64,000 nt of DNA from Prunella strophiata (Eukaryota > Chordata > Aves > Passeriformes > Prunellidae). The position numbers and the translations under genes were made by a program. The stretch is taken from assembly GCA_036583965.1 (NCBI GenBank), contig JAZBQD010000019.1:2533006-2597005 (forward strand). Direction: 5' to 3'. The notes below the pieces were generated by a model, which worked only from the letters and a program-made list of their open reading frames with translations, searched no databases and was not told where the DNA came from. Shown here piece by piece: positions 10,691 to 32,900 of the stretch; positions within the stretch are counted from its first letter, which is position 1, and every line of letters starts with the position of its first letter.

Positions 10691-11745
10691 TATATTTCTT
10701 AATTACACTATATAATACACTATAACCGTTTCTTGGCTTATCAGTTTTTGCCACCATACTGTAATGTTTTAAATTTTAAAATTTTACCATACTGTAAATG
10801 CTTTAAAGCTAATCATTTAAAATTACTTTTTGTGGGTCTTAATTCAATGTGTCTTTCATATTTCTGTTTTTCTAAAGTAATTAATTTTGGTTTTTTGTGA
10901 GGCCTGTCCTTTAAAACTTATTTCTATTTCTCTCTTAACAATATCTGTCCTATTCCATAACATCTCTAAATTAATATTTCTTACCTTAAAATTTATATAC
11001 AAACACATACTATATAATCCTTCTATCAGGTTTAAAAATTTTCTTACATGCTAAAAGAAGGACAATATTTCCAGCACTGGTATATACAGACACTGGTATC
11101 TGTTATCTTTATCCTGTTACATGCCCAGGCACATGCATATTCACTGTGTTTCATGCATTATTCAAACATTCTTTCAGACTTTCTGATGTTTTGGGAATTC
11201 CTTTGTTTGACTTCCTCACACTCTGCGTGACATCCTGTGTGTCAGGTCAATATATTTTATTTCTTGTGTCTCCATCCTGCTGTTTTACATCCTCTGATAA
11301 GGATTTAGTATTCAATTAAATTAAATTTAACATGGTATTGTCTAATTGCTGTGGTTTGTGTCATGGTTATCACTTGCACAGGTTGGTCAGTGGATGGCCT
11401 CACACTGTTCTTAGTTACACAAAAGCCTTTTCACATACAGAACAATACATTTATCATACCATTATTTCCATAAGTGATACACAGATATTATATTCATTAC
11501 ACTGCTATTTCTGTGAGCAACACAGTGCATACTTAAACTGATAGATTATATTAACAAGCAGCTAAAAAGAGTTATAACTGGTGCTTTTTACCAATTAGAA
11601 TAATAATTTAATTAATTAATTTAATGAGAACCAATAAATTAATTTAATAAGAAGAATTATTTACTTATAATCACTAAAAACATGCAAAATGTAATACATA
11701 AATGCAAAAGCCAATATTATCTGGTCATTTTTCACAGTGGCACTG
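10691..11745. other. AT-rich intergenic segment, unassigned
   Basis: About 1 kb of AT-rich DNA between ERO1A and PSMC6 with no CR1 blocks and no convincing exon. Possibly decayed LTR-type element sequence continuing into the 11.75-12.05 kb repeat. Confidence 0.35.
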
Positions 11746-11869
11746 GAGGGACATGGGGCTGGCAGTGCTCCTGGCCCCACTCTGAACAGGGGGATTTGGG
11801 GTGCAGCCCCCTAGCCCTGAGAGGCTGACTGATCAAGATCAGATCAAAATTTTTATTATTAAAAGTAAT

Positions 11870-12045
11870 AAAACACACGCAAGGTCCTCAGCATGTTGTG
11901 GGTTGTTTTGTCTACACCAAGAAGTTACAGCACTACCACCTACAGAGGGAGAGAGGAGCAGGTGCCAATATAAACCAGGGATGTGCATGTTACAGAAGAA
12001 AAAACACTTCACCCCACTAAGGATGAAAAGCAAAGCTAATAATCC
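11870..12045 (-). repeat. Dispersed repeat copy A (unknown family), inverted relative to 15.8 kb
   Basis: Its reverse complement aligns by eye to 15815-15995 over roughly 180 bp, sharing blocks such as 'cacaacat..aggaccttgc', 'aacttc.tggtg.agacaaaa' and 'ttagtgg.gtg..gttttttcttct'. Neither copy resembles CR1. A polyadenylation-like aataaaa on the minus strand follows, so an old LTR is possible. Confidence 0.65.
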
Positions 12046-12324
12046 AGACTAAAGGCAAATTTAATGAATATTCACACATATTAATTACCTGACAGTGACA
12101 GCCAGCCACTTGGTCCATTTGTATAATGGTTCATTTTTTGCCTTCACGAAGGACTGAAGAGAGAAAATTAGAGAAAAGAAAAAAGTTACTTCATTCACCC
12201 TCTGAGGTGTGGTTTGGAACTATCCAATGTGTTTTTCTGCCAATAATCTTATCACTAATATTTCAATTCTTTGCTCCTCAAAATCATTAAGCAGGATTTG
12301 AATTACAAAATCTTATTATTTTGT

Positions 12325-12480
12325 GGGGTGCCCCATCCTGGAAGTGTCCAAAGCCAGGCTGGACAGGACTTGGAGCAGCCTGGGATGGTGGAAGGTGTCC
12401 CTGCCATGGCAGGGGTGGGATGGATGGGATGGGATCTAAAGCCCCTTCCAGCCCAAATCAGTTGGGATTCTAGGACACCA
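12325..12480 (+). repeat. CR1 LINE 3' fragment
   Basis: Contains 'ggagcagcctgggatggtgg' and ends near 'ccttccagcccaaatcagtt'. Intergenic between ERO1A and PSMC6. Confidence 0.85.
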
Positions 12481-12699
12481 AACCTCCCAGGTTTCACCCA
12501 GAGTAGTTCCACTCTGAGGCAGAGCATGAGGAGAAGGTGTCTGATCCCTGCCTGGCAGTGACAGCAGCCATAATGCCACCATGCCACCAGCCTTCCCTGG
12601 CACAATTTGAGATGAGCTCCAGGGGCAAAGCAGGATTTGGGGGAGCAGCTGGTCTGTGGTTTAGGGCCCTTGCAGAGCCATGGGGATGGGAACGAAACC

Positions 12700-13830
12700 C
12701 CAATGTTTTCCTTGGCTTCCCATGGCCAGAGGGCAGGGATGGATGGGATATTGGGAAGGAATTCCTGGCTGGGAGGGTGGGCAGGCCTCACAGGTGAGGT
12801 GAGGAAGGTTTTCAGGCTGTCCTTGGAATTGCTGTTCACTCAGCAGCCTGCAGGGCAGGAATTCATTGCTAGCACAGTTCCCATTTCTCTGGGAAAGAGG
12901 AACTCTTCTCTCTCTTCAGGAGGAGTTTCCAGGTGCAGAAATTCATTGCTAGCACAGTTCCCATTTCTCTGGGAAAGAGGAACTCTTCTCCCTCTTCAGG
13001 AGGAGTTTCCAGGTGCAGGAATTCATTGCTAGCACAGTTCCCATTTCTCTGGGAAAGAGGAACTCTTCTCCCACTTCAGGAGGAGTTTCCAGGTGCAGGA
13101 ATTCATTGCTTGCACAGTTCCCATTTCTCTGGGAAAGAGGAACTCTTCTCTCTCTTCAGGAGGAGTTTCCAGGTGCAGGAATTCATTGCTAGCACAGTTC
13201 CCATTTCTCTGGGAAAGAGGAACTCTTCTCCCTCTTCAGGAGGAGTTTCCAGGTGCAGAGCAGCAGATCTTTGGAGGCACATTCTGCCCCTCTGCTCTGC
13301 TCTGCTGAGATCCCTCCTGGCACAGTGTGTCCTGCTCTGTGGTCCTTGTAGGCAGGAGGGACATGGAGCTGTTGGAGGGAGTGCAGAGGAGGCCACCAAG
13401 ATGATCAGAGCAGCTCTGCTGTGAGGAAAGGCTGGGAGAGCTGGGATTGCTCAGCCTGGAGAAGAGAAGACTTCAGGGTGGCCTAATTGTGACCTTCTGT
13501 ACCTGAAGGGAGCTGACAGGAGAGATGGAGAGAGAGGATTCACAGGGGATGGAGGGACAGGATACAGGGAATGGCTTCCACTGCCAGAGGGCAGGGATGG
13601 ATGGGAGATTGGGAATTGGGAATTCCTGATGGGAGGGTGGGGCATGCCCTGGCACAGGGTGCCCAGAGCAGCTGTGGCTGCCCCTGGATCCCTGGCAGTG
13701 CCCAAGGCCAGGCTGGACAGAGCTTGGAGCAGCCTGGGACAGTGGAAGGTGTCCCTGTCCATGGAAGGAGATGGGATGAACTTCAGGCTCCCCTTCAACC
13801 CAAACCATTCCACGACTCCTTGACCTCCAT
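12700..13830 (+). repeat. Long CR1 LINE fragment with five-unit 80-bp tandem repeat
   Basis: Shares its whole order of blocks with the inverted copy at 6.1-6.85 kb: the 'gctgttcactcagcagcctg' flank, the 80-bp array, the 'atctttggaggcacattctg' block, then the standard 3' region ending near 'aacccaaaccattccacgac'. A short separate CR1 piece (12700-12800) abuts its 5' side. It ends about 250 bp before the PSMC6 start codon. Confidence 0.9.
12861..13260 (+). repeat. 80-bp minisatellite, five units, inside CR1
   Basis: The motif 'attcattgct' falls at 12861, 12941, 13021, 13101 and 13181, an exact 80-bp period. Units differ by only a few bases (for example gctagc becomes gcttgc in unit four), so the array is recent or homogenised. 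Confidence 0.97.
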
Positions 13831-13832
13831 GA

Positions 13833-23980
<10,148 letters not shown>

Positions 23981-24365
23981 ATTAACCATAGAATTTGTGA
24001 TTGACTGTACACATCCTACTGGGTTAATGCATAAAACAAAAGGAGAGAAATAATGTACCTCTTGATTATCATTGTAAGGTGTTTGTGTAGCATGTAGCTA
24101 GTAATTTTGGGAATGCTAGTTGCAAGTTGGCTACAGGAGTGTGTTTTCTGTACAATTCTGAAATGCAATGTTCATTACAGCCCAGGCTCAGTAAAAATGT
24201 GTGGAGATGTGTTGTTCTCTTAGCAATTATGGTGGGAATTTATAAACGTGCCTGAAGGGATTCACAAACAGAAGAAAGTCAGTTCATTTCTTGACTTTTT
24301 GTATATCAGTAAATCTCCTTTCCCCAAACAGTTTATGAATAAAACCTGTTTAAATCTGTTTATCC
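23981..24365 (+). other. PSMC6: PSMC6 3' UTR with polyadenylation signal
   Basis: Follows the TAA stop (23978-23980). A canonical AATAAA lies at 24338-24343, with T/G-rich sequence just after it, giving a cleavage site near 24360. Confidence 0.75.
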
Positions 24366-24499
24366 TGGTGGATTTTGTATGTAGCTCTCACAGAGAGGTG
24401 AATTTTGTGTCTTTTGAGTTTGAGGAGCAACTTTTCTCTGGTGTGAAGATTAGAGTCCTGAGCCTCCTCTACCAAACAGAGGCAGCCTAACCCTTGGAG

Positions 24500-24780
24500 A
24501 GGAAAGGGACTGGTGGGGTCTGGACCATCCTTTCCATGAAGAAATTTACCCCAATATCCAACCTGAACCTCCCCTGGAGAAATCTGAGCTGGTTTCCCCT
24601 TGTCCTGTCCCTGTTCCCTGGAGCAGAGCCCGACCTCCCTGGCTGTCCCCTCGTGTCAGGAGCTGTGCAGAGCCACAAGGGCCCCCTGAGCCTCCTTTGC
24701 TCCAGGCTCAGCCCCTTCCCAGCTCTGTTCCCTTCCCAGTGTCCTTTCCATGAGGGGCCCAGAGCTGTCCCCAGGGCTGG
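24500..24780 (-). repeat. CR1 LINE 3' fragment, second subfamily
   Basis: 'tttccatgaagaaatttacc' then 'gagctgtgcagagccacaag' and 'gctccaggctcagccccttc'. Confidence 0.82.
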
Positions 24781-25769
24781 AGGTGCCTCAGCAGTGCCAG
24801 CACAGGGGACAGGCACTGCCCTGCTCCTGTGGCCACACCGTGGCTGGTACAAGCCAGGGGCCCTTGGCCTCTTTGCCCACCTGGGCACACTCACTGCTGA
24901 ATTCTGGAAATAGGATTTGCCTGAGCTGGTGTTTATTTATTGCAAAGTAAACAAGGAGGTGGTGGTTTTAAGGGCATCTGCTTTATTTTTATTTCTATTT
25001 TCCAAGCAGTTCCACCCCAAGGGGTGCACACAGACCCCCTGCACTGTGCAGCTCACCTCAATGTTGGACAGGAGCAGCAATGCACTAAATTGCACTTCTG
25101 GCTACTTCTAATTATCCTAATTGGATTATTCTGGGCCTGCTCAGCTGACAGGCAAGTACATTAGATTAGCTCTTGACTTCCCAGGAAACACACAGCATCT
25201 CCCAGGCAATTTTAACAGCTGTAGTTTTATTTCCTTTCCCATCACAGATCAAACAGATGGTGTGAGATGTAGAACAGCTAGGACAGGCAACAATATTTCC
25301 CTGTTTATTTATATGGCTGTTAAAGACCTTTCTCCCTGTTGTGGCTGTGTCAGGAGTGTAAAGATGCAAATCTCAGGTTTAGTTTTTAACATCCTTTTGA
25401 GTGCAGCTTGTACAGCCCATGTGCCTGGGACGATGAGAACATGAAATCAAAGTCCATTTCTGAGCAGAACAGTGATCTAAACAGCAAGCTGAGCCTCTGG
25501 CTGAGGGAATGGTTGCTGAAATGTGATTGTTAAAGGTTTCTCAAAGTTTTAGTTAGTAAAAACAGCAGAAAGGTGCACTAGAAATAAAAACTGAGACTCT
25601 AAAATTCCGGTGCTAGTATTTCCAAAAGGACACTTCCAATTTTATTTAAGCAACCAACCCACTGACTTTACTTACTTTGACTAAACTTTCCTCAGAAATT
25701 CCAGTGACACCAGTGTAGAATTTTGGTTCACTGAAAAGCAAAGGAATTAAAAACTGCAGCTTTAATGAA

Positions 25770-26075
25770 ATCTCATAGAATCATAAAATGGTTTGGGTTG
25801 GAAGGGAGCTTAAGGACCATCCCATTCCAACTCCCTGTTATGGCAGGGACGCCTTCCACCATCCCAGGTTGCTCCAAGTCCCATCCAAACTGGCCTTGGT
25901 CACTTCCAGGGATCCAGGGGCAGCCAGAGCTGCTCTGGGTACCCTGTGCCAGGGCATCCCCACCCTCCCAGCCAGGATTTCTCCCCAATATCCCATCGAA
26001 CCCAGGTGAAGCCATTCCCTGTGTCCTGTCCCTCCATGCCTTGTCCCCAGTCTCTCTCCAGCTCTCCTGGAGTTC
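25770..26075 (-). repeat. CR1 LINE 3' fragment
   Basis: Starts with the terminal octamer-like 'catagaatcataaaatggtt', then the common subfamily blocks through 'cagtctctctccagctctcc'. Confidence 0.9.
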
Positions 26076-26167
26076 TCAGAGCATGGGACCTCGAAAAGCA
26101 GAGAAACAGGTTCTTGCCCCAACACTGAAGTGTCTGAGGGCATCGTTTACACAAAAAGAGCAGACTG

Positions 26168-26325
26168 GAGATCCCAGAGTCATTTAGGCTGGAAAATACC
26201 TCTGGGATCATCGAGTCCCATCTGTGACTGGTCCCCAGCCCAGAGCACCGAGGCCGCTGTGGCGTTCCTCGGACACCTCCAGGGACGGGGACTCCAAACC
26301 TCCCTGGGCAGTCCAGAGATGACCC
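26168..26325 (-). repeat. CR1 LINE 3' fragment, second subfamily
   Basis: 'cccagagtcatttaggctgg' and 'acctccagggacggggactc'. Close to the STYX promoter. Confidence 0.75.
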
Positions 26326-26669
26326 GCTTGGCATAAAATGTGAGGCAGCAGCGCCATTCCCATGGGCGATGGAGCCAAGATGGAAGTGGGCGTGTGAGGA
26401 GAAGGAGCCCTCGGGAATGTGAGGGGACGGCGACACGGAGCGTTAATGGCCGCGCCATGGCGTGAGGCGCTCCCAGCCGGGCCCTGCTCACCGCCAGCAG
26501 GCCAAGCGCCCGTTACTGAAACTCTGGGCTGAATTACCCCGAATTTAGGGCTTGAGAGCGGGCTCATGAAACGAACCGCGGCGGTAGCTGCCTGTGAGGG
26601 GAGGAGGGCAGAGCGCTGAGGGCGGAGCGGGCCGGGGGAGCGGGGCCCGGGGGCGGGCGGGAGGCTGGG

Positions 26670-26771
26670 AGGAGGAGGGGGAGGAGGAGGAGGAAGAGGA
26701 GGGGGCGGAGGAAGAGGTGGGAAGAGGAGGAGGAGGAGGAGGGAAGAAGAGGCGGCAGCAGCAGCAGCAGC
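26670..26771 (+). repeat. (GGA)n-rich tract followed by (CAG)n
   Basis: Imperfect gga/gag triplets over about 80 bp, then 'cggcag' and five to six 'cag' triplets directly before an upstream ATG. In the STYX leader or promoter. Confidence 0.9.
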
Positions 26772-26879
26772 ATGGCGGCCGGGCGCGAGCGGCTGAGCGC
26801 GCCGCCGCCGCCTCCTCCTCCGCCGCCTCCATCTCCTGCCGCTCCCGAGCCGGAGCCCGCGGCCCCGCTGCCCAAATAG
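26772..26879 (+). CDS. Upstream ORF in the STYX leader, 35 codons
   Basis: ATG with A at -3 and G at +4 (strong Kozak), then a proline/alanine-rich reading frame ending in TAG at 26877-26879, 43 nt before the STYX ATG. The peptide resembles no family I know, and its low complexity suggests that any role would be translational control and not a peptide function. It matters only if the transcript starts upstream of 26772. Confidence 0.45.
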   Translation: MAAGRERLSAPPPPPPPPPPSPAAPEPEPAAPLPK

Positions 26880-26922
26880 CCGCCCTGCCCCGGGTCCTGC
26901 CCCGCCCGGACAGCGCCCGGCC

Positions 26923-29900
26923 ATGGAGCTCGCCAAACCGGCCTTCCCCGCGCTGCCGCAGGCCAAAGAGGACTCTGAGGTGAGCGGGAGCTCCGGTCCC
27001 GACCCCCCGCACCCGCCCGGCCCGCGGCCCCGCCGGGGCTTCCCCTCACAGCCCTGCCCGCCCTGCGGTGCCTCCCGCGCCCCTTCCCAAGGGATTCCCG
27101 CTGGGATCCATCGCAGGCCGCGGGTCCGTGTCCCGCCCTGTGCTGGTGGCACCCTCCTGCGACCACCGGCCGCGTCTCCTCTCCCCTGGTCGCTGCCGGG
27201 CTCTGCTCCCTCCGTCGCCCTCGCAGACCCCCGGCCCTCCGGCATCTCCCCTCCCCGGTGCCTCCGGCCTGGCAACCTCCCACTATCCCAGGCTGCTCCA
27301 AGCCCTGTCCAACATGGCCTTGAGCGCTTCCCGGAATGGGGCAGCCACAGCTTCTCTGGGCAACCTCACATTCAGGGATCGGAGCCCCTCCGCTTCACCT
27401 CCTTTGGCTTTTGCCCGCCCATAGCGGCCCGCACTCTTTTCCATGCCCCCTCTCTGCGTTCAGCGTGTCCCAGCCTGTCTGTTCGCCCGCCTCTCGCTCC
27501 CCCTGCGTGTCCCCCTGCCTTTGTCAGGCCCCGGCCGTGTCCCTGCGGGGCTCTCGGTGCCTCCCTCCCCCGGCTCTCGGTGAGTCCATCGCGGAGGTTT
27601 TTCACGCTGCTCCACAGCCCGGGTTTCTCTGCGGACGAGGACAGGTGGTGGCGGCGAGCGCTCAGCCCGAGCAGCGCGGTGTCTGATTTCTGAACTTGGC
27701 TGAACTCCCCGCCGCTGACCCCGGGCGCTGGTGATTTGTTTTTGTGTGTCACAAACATCCCCCAGTGTCGTCGTCCCCCCCCCTCCCCTTTGGTGGCCTC
27801 AAATATTTAATGCGAAATGTCACAGCCTGCGTGAGGGGAGCTGAGAGTGTCTGAGCTCTTCGGATGTCTGTAGATTGACATATTTCTAAACATCAGCATT
27901 TTTTTCTGTTTGAACAGCATTGCTCAATGCTGTTGTGGTGGTAAATTACCTGAAATATGGGAGTGACTCTTTTTGTTGTGTTTTTCTTGTCAGGATTTAA
28001 TACTCCCCATCACTTCAGAGCTCTGGAGGTGTTACAAGCTATTCAGTTGTTCTCACAAAGTTGTAATCACTTTGTATCTCAACACAAATCGTCTACCACC
28101 CTGTGAGGTTTATAATTTGTTTGTTTTTAAATACCTTTTCTTTCTGGAGAAACCAATCGTGTTATCCACAGTTTTGTTAACTAAATTAGCCTGGGTGGCT
28201 TTTCATCTGAAATGGCTAAAGAGGAATGTGGGGTTAAAATAAAAACAAAACCAGAGCTCAGTGCCAGTCTAACAACTCTTAACTGATGAAAACTGAGATT
28301 GTAATACAGGTCTTTCAGAGTAGCTTTTACTTTTGTCTTTTTTGGTGGGCTGTCTGTAAATAATATAATTTTTAGTGTGTTGGAACTTCACATAGTGGGG
28401 ATTTTCAAGAACTGATTCTAAAAATGGTAAGAATTTCTTTTCGATATGCTGCATTTGTGTCTGACTTGATCTAAATACAAGATGATGTAAAAAAAATCTG
28501 AGCTCTGAATACAAGATAATAAACAGTTGGAGGGAAACAGGAAAGTGAAAGCCAGTGGTGAGTGTCAAAGTTCTTGTGGAGGTAACTTGTTAAAGGCAAA
28601 GTGTAGGAGACTTAAGCCCAGTCTTTAAGACAGTGCTTTGGAAAGGCAAACTGAGCAAACTAAAATCATTCTGCCCCCAAAATGCAGATTTTCCTGGAAA
28701 GCAGAAGATGCTCTTGTGCACTGCAGCGAGCAGGCTCTTTAATGAGCAGCAATCCCTAATATTTTGGGAGGTTGGTGATGAATGCTTTAATGCTGGCTTG
28801 GCAGATTTGGTTTCAAGATCCTGGGCAGGGGAGGAGGGAGAGCTTGGGGAATCCCTGGCTGACTTGCTGCTGCTCAGAAGTGCAGCTTTGTCACTTCTTT
28901 AACTCACTCCAGTGCCACCCCCAGCTCCCTTCTCTGAGCTGACACTCGTAACCATGTCACAGCTTTAATAATCATAATAATAATTAGAAATAAAGCCAAA
29001 TCACTGGCTGGCTGCACAGCATCCCATTCCTTCCTGGCACAGGGGGAAGTGTTGAGGGGAGAGAGCAGCCTGGATTGACTGGGGATGGGCTCTGATAATA
29101 AATAGGTCACTTTTCCAGCCTGGATGTTGTTTGCCCTGTCCCTAATCCATAGTGTGGTGTTTGGGATTGCTGGATTTTTAAACCTCTTGGCTGTTGATCC
29201 TTTTGGGAGCTTGGGAAATGCCAGAAAACCTGGAGCTCATCATTCTGGCAAAGCTTTTCTGAGAATGGCTGTGAACTGTGTGTTCTTTTACAGTCTGGTG
29301 ATGGTGAGTATCTCAGTTTTATGAGTAATAGTGATTGTATGTGATGTGGAACCATTTCGAAGCTTAGTTTTTTATATTTTTTGTTTATACTGGGAGGAAA
29401 GATGTGGTTAAAAATTATTAAAAAGTGTCAGGTTAATAACAATTAGTACATGTTGGCTTATTAGTACTTCTGGAAAGAAGGTCAGTAAGCACTGGAATAA
29501 TTGAAGGAATTTAATAGAAATTATTTTCCCATTAAATTTTCAACAAAACAAAGAAAAGGACTAGGATATATATAAAATGAGAATACAGCAACAATTACCA
29601 GTTTATTTCTTTGTTAAAACATATTTGCTTGCAATCAGGCTGAGCAAACCAAGTATTCATGGTGCACTTAGAATTTTTTTTAGGACTCTCCATGGGTTTT
29701 ATAATTAAATTAGCAGCCTATTGACTAAGCAGACATATTTGCCTTTTTATTATGCATAAAAGCTGAGTTCTTTTTAGCACATGGAGTTTTACTAAAAAAG
29801 AAATTTACATTTTTGACAGCTATATTTAGTCTGAAATGCTAATGTCTTTCTGACTGCTTTTTTTAACTGTGAAGTGATGCAGCCCATCTAAAGGTGGAAC

Positions 29901-32900
29901 CAATCTATTAAACTTTTTTTACTCTCACTTTTGATAGGCAACACAAATAAACCCCTTAAAACACAGCTTTTTCCCTCCTCTGCAGACTCTTTAAAATAAG
30001 TAGGAAGCCTGTGTCATTAGAATTATTTTACCTGCCCACATAATAGAGCCCAAAAAATGGAGAACAAATGCTGTGTTGTGCTGGGAGATGTAAATCAGGT
30101 GACAGATTTTGATCACAACTCAGTGGGATACTATCAGGCTGCTTTGCATAAATCAGAAAAGTGCTCTGTGGCAGCTGAAGTTGAGCAGTGCTCTCAGTCC
30201 TGATTAATTTGTGCCTCCCATCCAGGGGAGGCCTGGTGGGATCCACACAGGCACAGTTTGCAGAATTTGGGAGTTCAGGCATGTTTGGGGCTGGTTTAGC
30301 TAAATGAGGATTGTCTCAATATAGCCCAAGTCAGGAATTAAGAAAAGGAGGGCCATGGAAAAAGCCATTCCTGCAGCATTAGAAAGCAGCTCTGATCATC
30401 TGTGTGAGTGGGGCACTCCAGGCTTTGTGCTTCCTGTCAGCTGAAGGATTCTGCCTCCACTGCTTTATTTCCAATTTTATTGGAAAAAATTATATATCAG
30501 TGCTGCTGGTATTTAATGAGGTGCCCTTTAGGACCAGTGTTAGAGAATGGGACAAATAGGAATTATTTTGTTTCTACTTTCCATTTCTACTTTTACCTTT
30601 TATCCTTTTCTGTGGCTTGTGTTTCTCTCTGCTAAAACAACATTTCTCTCCCTGCTGTCCTTCATTCCTTCCTTCCTCCACGTGCTCTGTCCTTCCCACC
30701 TGCTATTATTCCTCTTCTCCACCTTCCTGCTTTTGTATTCCTTTGCATTTTCAACAGCACAAATGTCTCTGGTGGGGCCTTCCCATTGTCTGAGTGCTCT
30801 TGACAAACACAGAATTCCCTGGAAATCTGCTTCCATGCCTGCTTTGTTTCCTGAGTGTGGTGGCCTTGGGATGGAGCAGCTGTGCAGGGGTGGCACTGTC
30901 ACCTCACCCTTTCTCCTGCCCCTTTCTCCAGCCACTTTTGGGATGGCAGCACTGTCCAAACATCCCTCGAGCTCTGCTCGTGGCAGTGCCACACTCACAC
31001 CTTCAGGGAGTTAAAGGATTTGGTTTAATTTTGTGTATTTTATAAACTTGCACCAGGATTTCTACCTGGGGGGAAAAATATATATATATTTATAATTGAG
31101 CCTGCACTGGTCAGGTAGTTGCACTAAATGATTGTTGTGGGTTCCTTCCAACTGAAATAATTCTATTTGTATAATAACCCCCATATTTTTAATAGAGCTG
31201 TCCAAGAACATGAAGCATGACTGAAACTGAAGACACAACCTTTCCCTTCATTCCTGTTTGTAGCTAATTTTGAGGCTCTTAAGTACCACGTTTCACAGTG
31301 ATAGATGTGACAGGTTTCAGTGATACTCAAATATTTTCCTTGAGTATTCTTTCAGTACCTCATTTAGTTTGTCTCCTTTCTTATTAAAAAATGGCAAGTG
31401 AGTGTTCTCTGCTACTGCTTTATTATTGTGAGATTTTTTTTTTCTGCAGTTGTTCCATTTTGCAAATACTGATTTAGATTTTTGTTCTTTGATGATAACA
31501 TCCCTCTCCTCCACTTTGCTGGGCTATGTAAACTAATGTGTAAAATGCTTCCAAACCCAAGGTGTGATCTCATTCCGTGGTGTGAGTGACACTTAAAGCT
31601 GCCTGGGAATTCAAGCCTTTGTGTCCAGGTCATTGTTGTGGGATCAGGGCCCAGCCCCTGTCCTGGGCAGGGGGATTGATGCTGCTGCTGCTGCTGGCAG
31701 TTGATGCAGTCCTGCCCTCTGATATAACACAGGCTGTAATTTGAATTCTGATATAACACAGTCAGGCTGTAATTTGAATTTCCTGTGCTGTGTGAGAGGC
31801 AGAGCCAGGAGCTCACTTGGCCAGAGCAGATGCAGGAGCTGCAGCAGGTCAGAGCCCCTGGCTGTGCTGCTGTAACAGTTTCTGCTGCTCCAGCTTCACA
31901 GCTTGGGGGAAAAACTTGTAGCAGGTTTGGAGGAGAGGCTTGGGGTGTTACAGGAAACAGCTTCAGGCAGGAGGAGTCTGACAGCCCTGGATTTTTTGAG
32001 GTGCACAATCCATCATGCAGGAGTCCTGCTGGGATGGACTGTGATGGGAAGAGGAATCTGTGTGGAGAGGGAAGTGATGCTATAAATCAACAACAAAATA
32101 AAACTGTCTGGGAGTTGGGAAAGGATTGGACACTTGGATGGTCAGGGAGGTTTTACTGGGAGCTGTGTGCAGCTTTTCCAAAGGATTTGAGTGATGGTCT
32201 GGGAAGAAGGAGGAGTCATTGCAGGGGGTGGGTGATGCTGAGCAGGTGGAAAAGCAGCAGTGAAAATCGAGAAGAGATTTCCTGAGGTCATCTCCTCCAG
32301 CTACTGATTGGATTTCTCTCCTGGTGGTTTTTGCTGCATCTCTGAGAGCTTCTCCCTTCACCTGGGCCAGCCTTTGGTTTGCAGGCTCTCCTAATTATAA
32401 GGCAGCAGGAGTTGAACCATCCTAGCTGGGCTTGCTTTTCAGCCAGAGCTGAGCTTTGACACAGACTGGGGCTGTACCTTTTATGTGTGAAAATCAGATG
32501 GGTCTGCAGACTTCAGCTGTCAGTGAGGGGCCAGTTAAGCTGTGTCACATGCATCCATGTCACTGCATTCCTTCTGGAGAGGCAGATGCAGGTTGGCTGT
32601 TGTGTTTAAAAACCACCCTCTCTGCTTTGGTACAGAGCCTCAATGTCAGGGCTGGTAAATAATTTAAAAAATCATAATATATAGTTTTTAGATTAAGGTC
32701 CTAGCCACGGGCACTGTTATAAAAGAAACTCCACATCACTTTTTGCCATTAAACTGTTCTGAGGAAGAACAGGTTGTGGCAAGATATGGACAAAATAACC
32801 CAAAGTGTTGGCAGAGCTGACATATATTGGATACCAAGAAGCTCTTTGTAGTGTGGGCAAGTCTTACCTATTAATTCATAGCTTCCATTTTTATCAGCTG

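Larger units (their letters stand above)
24366..26340. other. PSMC6-STYX intergenic region
   Basis: About 2 kb holding CR1 fragments at both ends (24500-24780; 25770-26075; 26168-26325). The middle part, 24.9-25.75 kb, is unique sequence in which I see no gene. Confidence 0.75.
26440..27700 (+). promoter_or_regulatory. STYX: STYX CpG-island promoter and 5' leader
   Basis: CpG-rich DNA spanning STYX exon 1. Contains a (GGA)n-rich purine stretch at about 26670-26750, a short (CAG)n at 26755-26771 and an upstream ORF at 26772-26879. TATA-less. Confidence 0.75.

Noticed and set aside
12933..13424. 163-codon frame with a repeating peptide over the CR1 array
   Set aside because: 80 is not a multiple of three, so the frame cycles through the unit. 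It stays open only because unit four lost a TAG (gctagc to gcttgc). A repeat artefact, not a gene.
26208..27301. Long minus-strand frames over the STYX CpG island
   Set aside because: GC-driven open frames antisense to STYX exon 1; low-complexity Leu/Pro/Gly runs; no family resemblance.
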